The notes below the pieces were generated by a model, which did no database searches, was not told where the DNA came from, and saw only the letters and a list, made by a program, of their open reading frames with translations. A stretch of 64,000 nt of DNA from Batkoa obscura (Eukaryota; Entomophthoromycota; Entomophthoromycetes; Entomophthorales; Batkoaceae). Below are positions 1 through 11,777 of the stretch, in pieces. Within the stretch, counting starts at the first letter, position 1. Every line of letters begins with the position of its first letter. Position numbers and translations under genes: made by a program. The stretch spans positions 806,001-870,000 of the forward strand of contig JASVEC010000005.1 of assembly GCA_030770535.1 (NCBI GenBank). The letters are read 5' to 3'.

Positions 1-1071
1 CTCTACCATCTTCTGCCATAAAAAATAAGGGCATTTTATCTACAGTATGATCCCCAACAGGCAACGAAAATACCTTACTATACCCACTATATTTAGTTAT
101 ATCTATTAAAAACTATTCATTTTATTAACTATAGCTATACACAGTATATTCACTTACCTCCAAAGTATCACTCTTCAGTAGCCAAGTCTTTATCAAGCCC
201 CTTACTAAAATATGAGAATCGTTATTGCCCACTGCTTGCAACGAAACAATCTCCATACTCAAGCTCTGACTTGTTACAATTCTTGCATCATTGACATCCC
301 ATTTGACTAAGTCGCTTTAAAAATATATAAATTAATTACATCATCTTTAAAAACAAAACTGTTATTATTATAAATTACCCATTCTGTAAACTCATAACTA
401 CGGCTAGATTTTCCAACCCTTGAAAACCTTCTGTTTGACATTTAATGAATACACAACTAGATATCTTTGAGCGTATAATACCAACAGTATAATTATCTAC
501 CTTTTTAAAAAAATGTTAGCATTAAAATCGATATTCAACCATCTTTTTAAAATTTGTAAAGAAAAGTCATCATATATAAAATCCTTACTTCAATCTCACT
601 CTCTTTAATCTCTACCTTAAAAAACCTAACCTTCCCATCTGCATCCCCCACCACTGCCAAACAACTTCCATCTAAATTCAAATCGGAAAAGAATACTTTA
701 TCCACTGCTATTTCTAAATCCTCTTTAATCTGTATTAAACTTAAAATTCCACTCCCTACTTCTTTGTTGTCTTTGTCTGAATTATTGTTATTGTTTTGGG
801 TGGATTTATTGATATCATTGGGATGTGAATTAAACCTTAAGTAATTCGGATGAGCACTCAACAGAGATTGATAATTGATCAACAAAGTATTAGGATTAAT
901 AAATAGGTTGGTATACTCCCCACGAGATTGGAAATTATTAGTTGAATCATAATCACATAGATAATCTGGATACTTTGCTTTTATGATTGCGTTAGGCTGT
1001 ATAGGTGGAGGTGATTTTGCTAAATTATCATTTGGAAGAGAAGTGCTATGTAGAGATTGTAACAAACTCAT
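1..1071 (-). CDS. WD40-type protein, possibly EDC4/Ge-1-like, 5' part only
   Basis: Four exons read leftwards from the ATG at 1069-1071: 589-1071, 379-500, 158-314 and 1-73, and the gene runs off the left edge. Phases agree at every junction (0, 2, 0) and donors are GTAAGG, GTAATT and GTAAGT. The first ~110 residues are a low-complexity Ser/Pro/Asn leader. They lead into DLNLDGSCLAVVGDADGKV, a typical WD40 strand pair, and further blade-like sequence (NLAVVMSLQNGDLVKWDV) follows. An Asn/Ser leader, a divergent WD40 blade ending in 'DGKVRFFKVE', and long inter-blade segments recall EDC4/Ge-1, the decapping scaffold of P-bodies. The C-terminal helical region that would settle it lies outside the window, so other WD40 proteins remain possible. 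Exon structure fairly sure; family name tentative. Confidence 0.55.
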
Positions 1072-1505
1072 GATAATAGATAAAAATAGATTAAACTAAA
1101 AAATTGAAATTTAAAGAAGTTTAGATTTTTTTATCCATTACGTAGAAATAGATTGTAGATAAAGTAAGTTTAATTGGCTTAAATAAATTCGTGCTTTTTA
1201 ATTTTTTTGATAGAACAAAAATTTATATGAAAACTAGTTATTTTATAGTACTAAATAAACATTATTGATGATTATACGCTCTTTCAGCTTAAACTATTAT
1301 CCCTATTTAATACTATTACTTATCATAAACCTGTACCACGACAAACAGCTATATAAAAATCATTAGATAAATGAAAAACATTCCAATCTAATATAGCAAA
1401 GTTTTTATTCAAGTTAAACTAAAAACCAAACTACGTATCACTAGCAAACAGTTATAAAAAACACTAATCTCTTAATACTCAATCTGTTATAATCATATTC
1501 TCTTT

Positions 1506-3799
1506 TCAAACCCAATCCGAACCTTCCTTTGGTTCTTTAGTTTGTAAGGCACTTTCCAACCTAAACACCTCCAACTCCAATAATTCCAGTTCAAACTGAG
1601 TACGTGCTAAGTCCGTTGAAATATCAATATTCGCTCTACCAACTTTAACAAGTTCCTGTCGACGCATTAAAAACTCATTGTCGATTTCTTCAGGCCATGG
1701 GTGAGGATACAGCTGGCATTCGTATTCCAATAAAAAATCCGGTTTACGTCGATTAACTGCTCTTGAAGGCCTTCGTGGAAAAGGACCTCTAGTGAAGCCA
1801 TGGGTAATGGGCGAAGACCTTGGTGCTGAGCTCCAGGTATTGGGTCGATGTTCACTTGGTCCAAATCGTGGATTAGAAGAGGGTGTCCAATCTGGTCGTG
1901 GCTTTTCTCTTAAAGGTTCTTTACGGACGGGTGTGGGGTGCGAAATCACTGGTTTGGCTGAACGGAACGGATTGTTTTTGGGTAGGTTGACTGAGTTTAT
2001 TGGGTTCAAGTTATTGATAGGCTGATGGTGAAGATTAGGTATCATAGTCGGTGGTTGAGGCAACAAAGTTTCAGATTTATCATTTTGAGATGGTGGATTG
2101 TGCCAATGAGGCCCATTACTTTGAAACGGAGAATCTGATGTTTTACTATTTTCGTAGGTTTCTTGTCTCTCAGATAAAGTAAATGGCTCATTCAGGTGAA
2201 GGTTCTGCTCACTTTTGATGCTCTCAGTTGGTTCCATGTTAAGATGTTGAACATAATAAGATACTTCTAAAGCCTGAGTTGAATTATGTAACAATATGTT
2301 TTGATTGTCAGCCTGAGCTTGAAAATAATTGTTTACAGTTGATTCAACAACTGTATTTAAAGATTCTGCAGGGGTTGTATTTGATACAAATGATGCAGTG
2401 ATTTCTTCTCCTACAAAAGTCTTAGAATCATGGCTAGATTTTATTTCATCCTGTAGAGATGCTCTTGAATATGATAAATTATTTTCCTCCACTTTAATAA
2501 TGTCATCCTTTTGCTGAGAGTCGATATTGCCTACATTTCTTGCTTCAGAAAAGCCGTCTTTACTAGAGCCATTTTCAATGCTCATTTCCTTAAACTTATT
2601 TTCAATACCATTTGTTGCAGTTTCATTGTTTAATGGTGATAGCGGTTTAGGTGAAGGTGTCAGTGCTCCTTCTTCTGATTTACCCGAACTTAATGGGGAT
2701 TGTGACCTTGACCTTGCCAAAATCTGTGATTTAACAACTGAACGAGTTGGTGATCTTGATTGTGCCCTTGAAAAATCTCTCCCAAATTTATCGCCATATC
2801 TTAATTGAAGTTCTCTATCTAGTTCTCTTTCCCTAGGATCAAATCCCCTTCCATATCCACTATCTAGTTATTTTTAAAAATTATTACAAAATGATAAACT
2901 ATCAAATTACCTGGGCTTTGGATGTTTTCTCGGCCATAATATCTAGGTGAAGGACTGTGATCCCTTCGAGAATATTCTCTACTTCTATTTCGAGCCCTTC
3001 CCCTTGAATCACCATAGTCCCATCTGTATTCTCTGGGTCGGAAACGATTAAACCTAGGTCTGCTGTCAAATCTAGAAGGGTAACTATCTCTTTCTCTCCT
3101 CCTATCCAACCCATGATAGCCTGAACCAGCATAATGATCAAAATAAGGCTTACGCCTCCCCCTAGAATAGTGATAATCTCTACTATACTCCCTTTCTCCT
3201 GGCGACAAGTCATCCTCGTGCCTATGAGACCTAGAGCGATAACCAGGATTACTTTCAAGGTAATCTCTATTCCTATATGCTACATCTCGATCATCCCAAC
3301 CCCTCTGTTTATTATAATACCAATCGTCTCTATCATTCCTATTTTCTCTAACCCCTTCCCTAGAATGTGTAGCTGGTTCAGTTTGATCAACTGGACCAGC
3401 AGTATCTCCGGTTGGGTAACTTAATCCTGGATGATGAGCAATTGGACTCTTTGATCGACTTAGGCTACGGCTACGGCTACGGCTGCGGCTTTTATATCTT
3501 CTGTAAGTAACTGTATGTTCGTTTTGATAACTATTTCCATCATGAGGATGAGAATTATAATCTTGGTTTTCATTTACCCTTATAGACGGGTTTGAATTTG
3601 AATGATAACAATTGTCATTAAACCGTACTTTCGATGAAGATCTAGAAGTCGAATTTGATCTAGCACGCGGTGACCCTATGGTCATTTCGTTCGTCCTTTC
3701 TTTAAGTCCGGTAGGGAACCTTTCATCTTCTTGATAATTAGTTGAGTTTGAGTTTAAATAAGTTTCATTCCTCTCTCTGTCATATAAATCCCTAGACAT
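1506..3799 (-). CDS. Arg/Tyr/Ser-rich protein with C-terminal coiled coil (Lge1-like candidate)
   Basis: Two exons, 2911-3799 and 1506-2863, with a 47-nt intron (donor GTAATT, acceptor CTAG, phase 1) give 748 residues. The ATG at 3799 begins MSRDLYDRE. Residues ~120-140 hold an SR-repeat tract (underlying CGG-CTA repeats). Residues ~170-300 are dense in Arg, Tyr and Gly (RGWDDRD, DYHYSRGRRKPYF, RFNRFRPREYRWDYGD). The middle is Ser/Asn/Pro-rich and disordered. The last ~75 residues are ordered: FLLEYE, then HPWPEEIDNEFLMRRQEL and a Leu/Glu heptad helix (ELELLELEVFRLESAL). An Arg/Tyr-rich disordered N-terminus plus a C-terminal coiled coil is the architecture of Lge1/WAC, the cofactor of the Bre1 H2B ubiquitin ligase that promotes condensates. 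This is inference from architecture; an SR-type splicing cofactor is the alternative. Confidence 0.6.
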
Positions 3800-4760
3800 T
3801 CTTTTTAGTATTAAAAAGTAATTTAGGTAAAAAATAAAATCATTATCAGTATAAATTAAAAATTTAACGATAAGGGGATTTAACAAAAATATCGCCCTCT
3901 AAATAGTGAGAAATTAAATAGAACAGTATTAATTAAATACCTTAAGACTTTTTGGAGGAGTGCTTCGTTTGCTTAGTTTCAATAGATTCACTTATATAGA
4001 TTACTTATATAGTCTTTTAGTAAATCAAATCAAGTTCGAAGAAATAAACAGTTTAAAAACTCAAGTTCAGTTTTTTCATTCAAATCATATAATCTCAAAA
4101 ATGGTTTTTATTAGTCTAAATTTCTGCATAAATTAATGCATATTTTAAATATCAATCAAGTGAAGTAACGACGACTAAGCTGCCTTTTAAGATAACGTTC
4201 TTTGAGTTTATTACCATTTAATTGTTTATTTTAAATACTATGTTCAAAAATATTGAAGATGTACGTCACTAGCAGTTTATTAATAATGAAAATTTAAAGG
4301 AAAAGTGATAAAAATGCTAAAAGCCTTAGAATCTTTTTTGAGCTTATTTAGAATAATACTAGCAATTTTATGTCTCATTTTTTGAAATAAACTATTGGTT
4401 GAAAAATATGACAACATTCTAATCATAAACTTAAAAATAGGAAATCTTAAATCTCAGAATAGCCATATCTATCTGATATTATCTTCAAATTACAATAGGT
4501 TAATGTAATATAAAGAATTAGCATTTTAGCAACGATTTTTGTTTGACATGTTAATATTTATTTTTATATTATCTCCAGACTAAATTTCAAAACTAAGATT
4601 TTACCAACACCTATAATACCTATGTATTCAGGATTATAGTTCAATTACAATCAAAAAATATAGCTAATAGATATTGTATAGCTCAGACTTCAAAGTTGTA
4701 ATGAACGAATATAAAACTTTATGAAAAGAAAATCAACAACTGAAATAGTTTGATAAGAAG
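3800..4760. other. Intergenic, no gene seen
   Basis: AT-rich spacer between the 5' end of the Arg/Tyr-rich gene and the 3' end of the epoxide hydrolase gene. All frames are interrupted. It must include the promoter of the leftward Arg/Tyr-rich gene, but I see no distinct motif. Confidence 0.6.
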
Positions 4761-6042
4761 TTATAATTTATTTTGTTTAGAAATTGTAGTCTTAGTTAAA
4801 AACTTTTCAATTAAAGAGTTTACTTTGACATGATCAAAATAGTGAATCCAGTGTCCGCCATGGATTATCTAAAATACAATATTAGTAAAAAAAATAACAT
4901 TATTGTTCAATACCTCAGTGGAACAATCTTTTAAATAATCTTTTGCATAATCCTTAAATGCAGTTGCAAAATCTTTGGTGCCTAAAATCTATAATAATGA
5001 CATTGTTGCATTAATACATTAAGTAATATTTTTAAAACTCGTACCTGTAAACACTTTATTTTGATATTAAAATGTGGTTTTTGCTGATCAATAATTCCAT
5101 TTAATCTACTTGTACGATACCAATTAGTTGGACCTTTTGTACCTTGTATTTTAAATTGGCTGATTAAATAATTCAAATACTATAAAAAATTGATATAATT
5201 AGCTATTCAATTATGTAAAAAAAGAGTACGTTATCGTCAATATATTCCGATTTCGAAGTATCAAATGAATCAAAATGTTTAAAAAGGGACTTGTTTAATG
5301 GAACGTGAAGGTAATTAGGTCCCCTGAAATTTGCCACTTTAATATAAAAGGATTTGAGAAACTTTCCGATGTTTTTATCAAACTCTTCGATGTTCCCTTC
5401 ATTCAAAGCAACCTTAAAATAAATTAAAAAACACTATAATATTTAATAGCACTTACTTGATAACCAAGTACTGGATTCGCTTCAGCTTTCTCTCTCTCAG
5501 TTTTTGGCTTACCTCGACTGGGAACATATGGAATACTCAAACTAATATATCCTAATATATTTTCAGGATAACGATAAGCTAACTCCCAACCTACGAAACT
5601 ACCCCAATCATGAGCGATAACAAACACTTTACTTTGTTTGAAATGGTTTATGAAAATTTGATAAATATCTTCAGCAATTGTTTTAAAAGTATAATTTTCC
5701 AAGTTATCTTCTACTTTAGTTTGACCATAGCCTGGCATATCAAAAGCAACTACACGATAGCCCTTTTTTACTAAAAACTCAATTTGATACTTCCATGAAT
5801 ACCAAGACTATAAAACAAAAGAATAAAAATAGTATTTGAAAATAGATTCTTATTACTTCTGGAAAGCCATGGATTAACAACACATAAGGGCCATTTCCTA
5901 TACCTTCTTCAACATAATCTAAAACTTCGGTTTATATTTTTATGCTTAGATAAACTATATGCTTACGATATACTTTGTCTTTTATTTGAATGTCTTTATG
6001 ATGATAAGATTTAGGGTCATCTACATTAAATTGAAGTAGCAT
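4761..6042 (-). CDS. Soluble epoxide hydrolase (alpha/beta hydrolase fold)
   Basis: Seven exons: 5967-6042, 5857-5924, 5457-5807, 5230-5412, 5045-5179, 4914-4988, 4761-4868. All phases close, giving 331 residues, normal for the cytosolic epoxide hydrolase family that adds water to epoxides to form diols. Visible motifs: oxyanion-hole HGFPE (His44-Glu48) followed by SWYSWKYQ; the nucleophile elbow AHDWGS with Asp115; lid tyrosine in NWYRTSRLN; catalytic His302 in IHGGHWIHY. No signal peptide (starts MLLQFNVDD), so probably cytosolic. The gene is divergent from a paralogue at 7311 with the same exon pattern; a tRNA gene sits between them. A related haloalkane dehalogenase is the alternative, but the lid Tyr and SWYSW favour epoxide hydrolase. 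Substrate unknown. Confidence 0.9.
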
Positions 6043-6492
6043 TTTTTCTTAGATTGATTTCGAATATATATACAAAAGAGGAATGAAAACTCAATCAAAT
6101 ATTAATTCTAATATTATTGCTATTGTTGCATTTAAATGTTCTTTCTTTTTACTATTATTTCGATCAAAATCTCGAATTTTTATACTGATTTAAACTGTGT
6201 CTACAAGTTATTGGATTGGTTGAAAACGTCACGTCATTGTTAAATTGAAAAGAGTCTTTTCTGGAATTTATATTAAATTTTAAAAGCATAATAAAATAAT
6301 GCTGCTAAACATGAATATGTAAATATTTTTAATGATTTAGCAAAATTAAAAATTAAAGAAATCCGAATGTACGATTGCTTTTGTATAGCACCACACAAAA
6401 GTGTGTTTTTAAAAAGTATTTTTCCATCATTTAAGATTGAATTTGAGTAAATTGTTAGTTGGATCAATATTAAAAAATGAATGAAAATTAAG

Positions 6493-6586
6493 TGCTCCTG
6501 GCGGGGATCGAACCCGCGACCTTCGCGTGTCCAAGGTATAATTTTACTTATAAGCACGACGCATTAAACCACTTTGCTACAGGAGC
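6493..6586 (-). tRNA. tRNA-Ile (anticodon UAU) with an 18-nt intron
   Basis: The reverse strand folds as a tRNA. A 7-bp acceptor stem pairs GCTCCTG with CAGGAGC, with discriminator A. D-arm contains AGTGGTTTAATGC, and the T-arm GGGTTCGATCCCC provides a B box. The anticodon stem pairs CGTG with CACG. The loop reads CTTATAA after removal of about 18 nt inserted one base 3' of the anticodon, the canonical position for eukaryotic tRNA introns. Anticodon TAT (Ile-UAU) and the similarity to yeast tRNA-Ile(UAU), also intron-containing, support the call. The mature length would be 76 nt. It lies between the two divergent epoxide hydrolase genes. Confidence 0.92.
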
Positions 6587-7310
6587 AACTTGTTGTATTC
6601 TGATAACTAAAAATCTATTATAATCTTAATTTTAGTCCTTTGTCATTTTCTTATTTTAGTTATCTTGAGTTGAATCTTGTCACTTTTTTTAATTTCAACT
6701 ATACTCACTCATAATAATCTAGACATCACAGTTACCTTTTATTCATTAGCATTAGAGGTTTAGTCTAATATTGAGATCAAATGATACTAAATGACTTATT
6801 CTTTAAGTGTTTTAAGAAATAATATTAATGAACAGATAAATAACTATTTAAAGATAAGTAGATTTAAGGTTCAAACATTATAAGTGGATATCTGCTTTCA
6901 ATAATAAAAATCAAAACAAATTAAAGGAGTAAGATTAAATAAATTAATATTTAACTGTATCAAGAAGAATAATCTATCCTTTTCGACATATTTAAAATTT
7001 ATAAATAAATGCGATAGGAAATATCATATAATTAACGGATTAGCTTTAAATAAAAATAAGACAATAAATAGTACTAACTTTAATATTATTTTAATAAGTT
7101 AATAATAAACGACAGTAAAAGCGATATATTTACTTTAATAAATCCCGATTAAAATATTTTTAATGTGATGCAAGATATCGTTTTATTAACAGCTCTAAAT
7201 CAAAGTACAAAAAAAGCTAAATTTAAGGCTGAATCGAAAAAAATATATAAACAAAAGTTGGATAAAACATCAACTAAAAAAAACCTTAAATCCTTTTTTA
7301 ATCATTTAAA
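6587..7310. other. Intergenic, promoter side of the second epoxide hydrolase gene
   Basis: AT-rich spacer with no open frame of note. It lies between the 5' end of the tRNA-Ile gene and the ATG at 7311, and must carry both promoters. No clear repeat was seen. Confidence 0.6.
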
Positions 7311-8635
7311 ATGTGGCTCAAGTTGCTATTAACTGTGTTTATAACGTATATATCTGCCTTCAACATTAGTGATCCAAGCTCTTTTAATCATAAATATATT
7401 CAATTACCAAGTGGTGTCTATCGTAATACTATAGAATATTGTTTCAAGCTCAAATATTAACGCCACTGTTATTCCAATGTAGATTATGTAGATCAAGGCC
7501 CATGTGAAGCACCATTAGTAGTACTATTACATGGTTTTCCAGAAGTAAAATTTTATTTTGGACAGCTTACTATTTCTAATACTTTTTATTTAGTCCTGGT
7601 ATACCTGGAAGTATCAAATTGACTATTTAGTTAACGAATTAAACTATCGAGCCGTTTCTTTAGATATGGCAGGGTATGGCACCACAGTCATAAAAAACGA
7701 TTTGGAGTATTATACTTTTGATAGGTTATCAGATGATATAATGCATATAATTAAACGATTAAAAAAAGATAAGGTGGTTGTTATCGGCCATAATTGGGGT
7801 AGTAAATTGGGGTGGGAGTTAGCTTATAAATTTCCAAATTATGTTAAAGGATTTATTTCTTTCTCTTCACCTTATACGCCTAATTTAAGTACTCCAAAAA
7901 CAGAGTTGGAAAAAGCTATTATAAACCCAGTTTACGGGTATCAAGTAATAACTAGTAATGCTATATGAATGTGAATATATATTTACTATATATTATTAGG
8001 TGGCGTTAAATCAAGGAAATATAACCGAATTTAATAATAATATTGATAAAGTATTAAAAATGTTTTGGGCTACTAACAAAAGTAAACTTAGCGATAAAAG
8101 AGTACAGGTACCTTTAAATATGAGTTTACTTGAGTATTATGATACTTTAAATAAAACAGACGATATTTATCCTGATCAAAAGGTAATTATGATAATAGCA
8201 TATGACGGATAGCTTATTTATAATTAGTTCATGCACTATTTACACAGCCAGTACTTAATCCAGGGGTTTAACAATTCTATCAATTGGTATCGTACAAGTA
8301 AACTAAATGACAGCAACGATTTAAAAAAGCCTAATTTAAATATTTTAGTAAAGTCATTGCAGGTAAACTTAATATTGACTATTTATCAATGTAACAGATC
8401 TAATTATCTGTTTAATTAGATCTTGGGTCAAAATGATTTTTTAAGTGCTACTGCTGATACCTATATTAAATTTATCAGGGATATCACTACCAAAGTGAGT
8501 ATTTTTATCATTATTTATATAATATTAACATTGAATTTATAGTATGTGGAAAATGGAGGCCATTGGATTCATTTCGTGAATCCAAAGATTGTAAACAAAT
8601 ATATTCATAACTTTTTATATGAGTTAAAATACTAA
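7311..8635 (+). CDS. Epoxide-hydrolase paralogue with Asn in the nucleophile position, putative secreted
   Basis: Seven exons: 7311-7422, 7483-7544, 7594-7944, 8000-8182, 8228-8362, 8420-8494, 8543-8635, giving 336 residues. Exons 3-6 match the paralogue at 4761-6042 base for base in length (351, 183, 135, 75 nt) and all intron phases agree, so the two arose by duplication after intron gain. Conserved: HGFPE then SWYTWKYQ, lid NWYRTSKLN, and His313 in NGGHWIHF. The nucleophile elbow reads GHNWGS: Asn125 replaces the Asp that attacks the epoxide. The N-terminus (MWLKLLLTVFITYISAF) is a hydrophobic signal-peptide-like segment absent from the paralogue. Frame and splice sites are intact, so it looks like an expressed gene. 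Either it is a non-catalytic homologue, or it gains activity through Asn deamidation, as reported for an Asp-to-Asn mutant of mammalian epoxide hydrolase. Confidence 0.88.
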
Positions 8636-8928
8636 AATATAATAGTAGTAATAAAATAAAATAAAATATAGTCAAATTGAATCTTGACTTTAATTAGTTA
8701 ATGTTATTTACTATTTTAGTAAACATTCTTATAACATTAGAAAACAATTTTTCATTTATCCGTTGAATAGCATTAGAATAAATGTGAATTGTATAACATA
8801 TTTAATTACTTATGGAGTTTTTTTAATACATGATGTATATAACACACTGTATGTTATTCAATCGACTATGTATAATTTATGAGCTATATTTATATCAATC
8901 ACGAAGTAAATTTAATACGAATAGTTTA

Positions 8929-9408
8929 TTAAAAATAACTTAATACTACAATTAACAAATAAAAATAAAAAGCATCCACTGAATGATCAAAACCCGCAGA
9001 AATAGTTTTAGTCACTATCACTAATTTAGTTGACGAAACCTTCCTAGCTGTAACAGTAGTAGTGCCATCCTGACCAGCTTCTGTAATGACGGTAACAGAT
9101 CCACTATCGTTGCTACTACCACTATTATTTGAATTATTGGAGCTACTTGGGCTATTTCTATTTTTGACTCGATTACCAACGTCTTCTCCCCATTGGCAAG
9201 ACCCATCTGCCAGATAATCATAACATGCCCATTTGCCATCCGGTTGTTGTACCCAGCATGGGGCACAACTGGTTCCTTTACATGGATTAGTTAATACTCC
9301 ACCGCTATAACATATCTCTGGTAATGGGTCTGGGACTGTACTGTCACATAATATTAGATTGATGGATAACAATAGTATAAATAAGCAGAATATATTAAAT
9401 TGAAGCAT
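8929..9408 (-). CDS. Small secreted Cys-rich, Ser-rich protein with C-terminal hydrophobic tail
   Basis: A single exon encoding 159 residues. Residues 1-21 form a signal peptide (hydrophobic core ending ILCD). Residues ~30-75 carry clustered cysteines (CYSGG, NPCKGTSCAPCW, WACYDY, SCQW), suggesting a small disulfide-bonded domain. Residues ~85-105 are a Ser/Asn linker (SPSSSNNSNNSGSSNDSGS), likely O-glycosylated. The C-terminus (FYFYLLIVVLSYF) is a hydrophobic tail of the type that directs GPI anchoring. The overall plan fits a fungal cell-wall or plasma-membrane GPI protein. I recognise no named family. The 3' end lies ~290 bp from the 3' end of the epoxide hydrolase paralogue (tail to tail). 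Confidence 0.8.
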   Translation of the reverse strand: MLQFNIFCLFILLLSINLILCDSTVPDPLPEICYSGGVLTNPCKGTSCAPCWVQQPDGKWACYDYLADGSCQWGEDVGNRVKNRNSPSSSNNSNNSGSSNDSGSVTVITEAGQDGTTTVTARKVSSTKLVIVTKTISAGFDHSVDAFYFYLLIVVLSYF

Positions 9409-10198
9409 TTTTTCGTGTTTGTCTAAGATTAAATAAAGATAAACAAAAAATTAAGAAAAAATGAATTAAATTTTTTTATTGATTTACGTTATAACAACCC
9501 CACATTTTATATCAAACTAGTGTTTATTAAAGTAATGTTATTTTGTGTTTATTTAATTTTGTTTCATTTTAACTTTGTTTCATTAATTTTTTTCTAGTTA
9601 TTAGCAAAAGAAAATAATATTGGTATTAATAAATAACAAAATCAACTATAAAATAACAATGATACAAATAGAGTATGGTTAAGTAACCCATTAATATATT
9701 TATAAAAAAAGGATAAAATTAAGCATGAAAACAAAATAATAAACATCATGCTGTTTATTTTATTAAATTCTGTAAGTCTTAGTAATAACCCTTAATTTAC
9801 TTTAATAATACTAAACTACTAAATAAGTTTTAAATGCCGATATAACATGAATAATTGGGCAGTATTTATTATTACCTTTATTGATTTATTAAAGCTTGAC
9901 TATTGGATTTATAGACAAGTTACACCAATACAAATGACTAAATCCATCATCTAGATTTTTTTATTGCCCATTTATTCCTAATTATCAGCTCAAGAATTAA
10001 AAGTAGAGTGAAAAAATGGCCTAACCCTAGCCAAAACTCAAAAAAGAAGCACAAATATTAGATAACGAGTTATACTACTCGGCCTTTAATACAAAAAGAA
10101 AAAGGATGTGAGATAAGAGTTGATATAAATAACAAATTCCTTTATTCTCTCATCATTTAACCTTTTAACCTTTTTTTCACTTTTTAAACTATATAAAA
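9409..10198. other. Divergent intergenic region, no gene seen
   Basis: Separates the leftward secreted-protein gene from the rightward MCT-type transporter, so it holds both promoters. A pyrimidine-rich run (CCTTTTAACCTTTTTTTC) sits about 40 bp upstream of the ATG at 10199, a common arrangement near fungal transcription starts. No open frame of note. Confidence 0.55.
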
Positions 10199-11572
10199 AT
10201 GGAACAGACAGCAATTGATACAATATATCGTACGTCAACGGTGAACAGTTTAGACTCGAAATTGAAGACAGAAGAAGTTAGAGCAATAGCGTCAAAAGAA
10301 ACATTCATTCCAGAACCTGACAGTCTTTACGGCTGGCTAGTAGTACTTGCAAGCTTTTTAATGCAAGCTTGCTCATTTGGGATAGCGAACGCTTTTGGCG
10401 TATACATTGAGCATTATTCTAACACCGTATTCCCAAAAAGCGAAAAAGCATACATTTCTCTAATTGGTACAGTGGCACCTACAACATTAGCCATATCTTC
10501 AATTATTACTGGCAATTTATGCGATCGCTATGGGTTTAGAATTTGTACCTTAATAGGAGGAGCCATTATTGCAATTTCCCATGTGCTGGCTTCATTTTCT
10601 ACTGAGGTAGAGATTGTTTGTTCACTTACTAATATTAATACTAATTTCTAAAATTAGATCTGGCACCTAATAATAACACAAGGGTTTATCTTTGGCGTAG
10701 GAGGGGCATTGATTTATGTACCAGCAAATTCAGTAGTCATTCAATGGTTTGAAAAAAGAAGGGGAGTAGCAGTAGGGTTTGGTACAGCAGGTTCTGGAGT
10801 AGGAGGACTAATATTTGCACTTTTAAATGAATATTTATTATCCACAGTAGGCTATGCATGGACCTTAAGATACAACGCAATCATATATTTCGTTTTATTA
10901 GTATTTTCAGCACTTGTGGTTAAGCCACGTATTCCATTTAACTTGGAAAAACAAACTCAAGAAAAGACAAGCTTAAAACCTTTAATTAACTTGAAATTTA
11001 TTTTATTCATGTTTGCAATGATGTTTGCTAGCTTTGGTTATTTAGTGCCACTTTATTATATTCCTAACTATACCACGGATATGGGACATACAAAGCAACA
11101 GGGAGCTACTCTTTTAGCTATCATTAATGGTATGTCCGCTGTTGGTAGGGTCTTCTTAGGAGTTATTAGTGATCATTTAGGCCATCTTAATGTATTTATT
11201 GGCTGTTTAGGTGCTTCAACTGCCTTTTTACTCATTTGGAATTTTGCTTCAAGCTATACTACCCTTTTAGTCTTTGCAGTTTTATTTGGCTTACCTAACG
11301 GTGGATTTGCAGGTGGATTTACTACCGCTTGTGCTGAACTCTTTGGTACTCAAAATCTGGCCACTATTTTAGGTATTGCTTATGCGCCTACTGGACTTGG
11401 GGACCTTGCTGGACCTTCTTTAGCTGGATTAATATTTGATAAGAGTCACAATTACAATTATTTAATTTATTATTCTATTGGTATGTCAGGAATGAGCTTC
11501 TTACTCTTCTGTATCATTAGAGTTTTAAGTTTAAAGAAAAAGGAGGGGATAAGTATGGATGCTTTTAATTAA
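10199..11572 (+). CDS. MFS transporter, monocarboxylate-porter (MCT/Mch) type
   Basis: Two exons, 10199-10606 and 10658-11572, with a 51-nt intron (GTAGAG...TTAG), giving 440 residues. Twelve hydrophobic segments are visible in two bundles split by a central loop (FNLEKQTQEKTSLKPL). The MCT signature is present at the start of TM1: DSLYGWLVVLASF followed by SFGIANAFGVYIEHY. The loop 2-3 motif is GNLCDRYGFR and the second half has GVISDHLGHLN. Members move monocarboxylates, riboflavin or related compounds across the plasma membrane or vacuole; the substrate cannot be told from sequence. A hydrophilic ~40-residue N-terminal tail precedes TM1. A pyrimidine-rich leader directly upstream supports this ATG. 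Confidence 0.88.
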
Positions 11573-11777
11573 TATTCTATAGTTAAATAAATTATTCAAT
11601 AAAGCAAGTAAATATTTTAAATACAATTTATTAATATAATCATATATTTAGAAGTTACAAATAATACAATACTAACAATACATATAATACAAAATTTACT
11701 ATTTGCTAAATTAAATAGAAAATGGCAATAAGTCTATATAAGATAATACATTATAATAGCATATCAAATCACTAAAA

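Noticed and set aside
6273-6557. 94-codon open frame
   Set aside because: It overlaps the tRNA-Ile gene on the same strand and shows no coding features.
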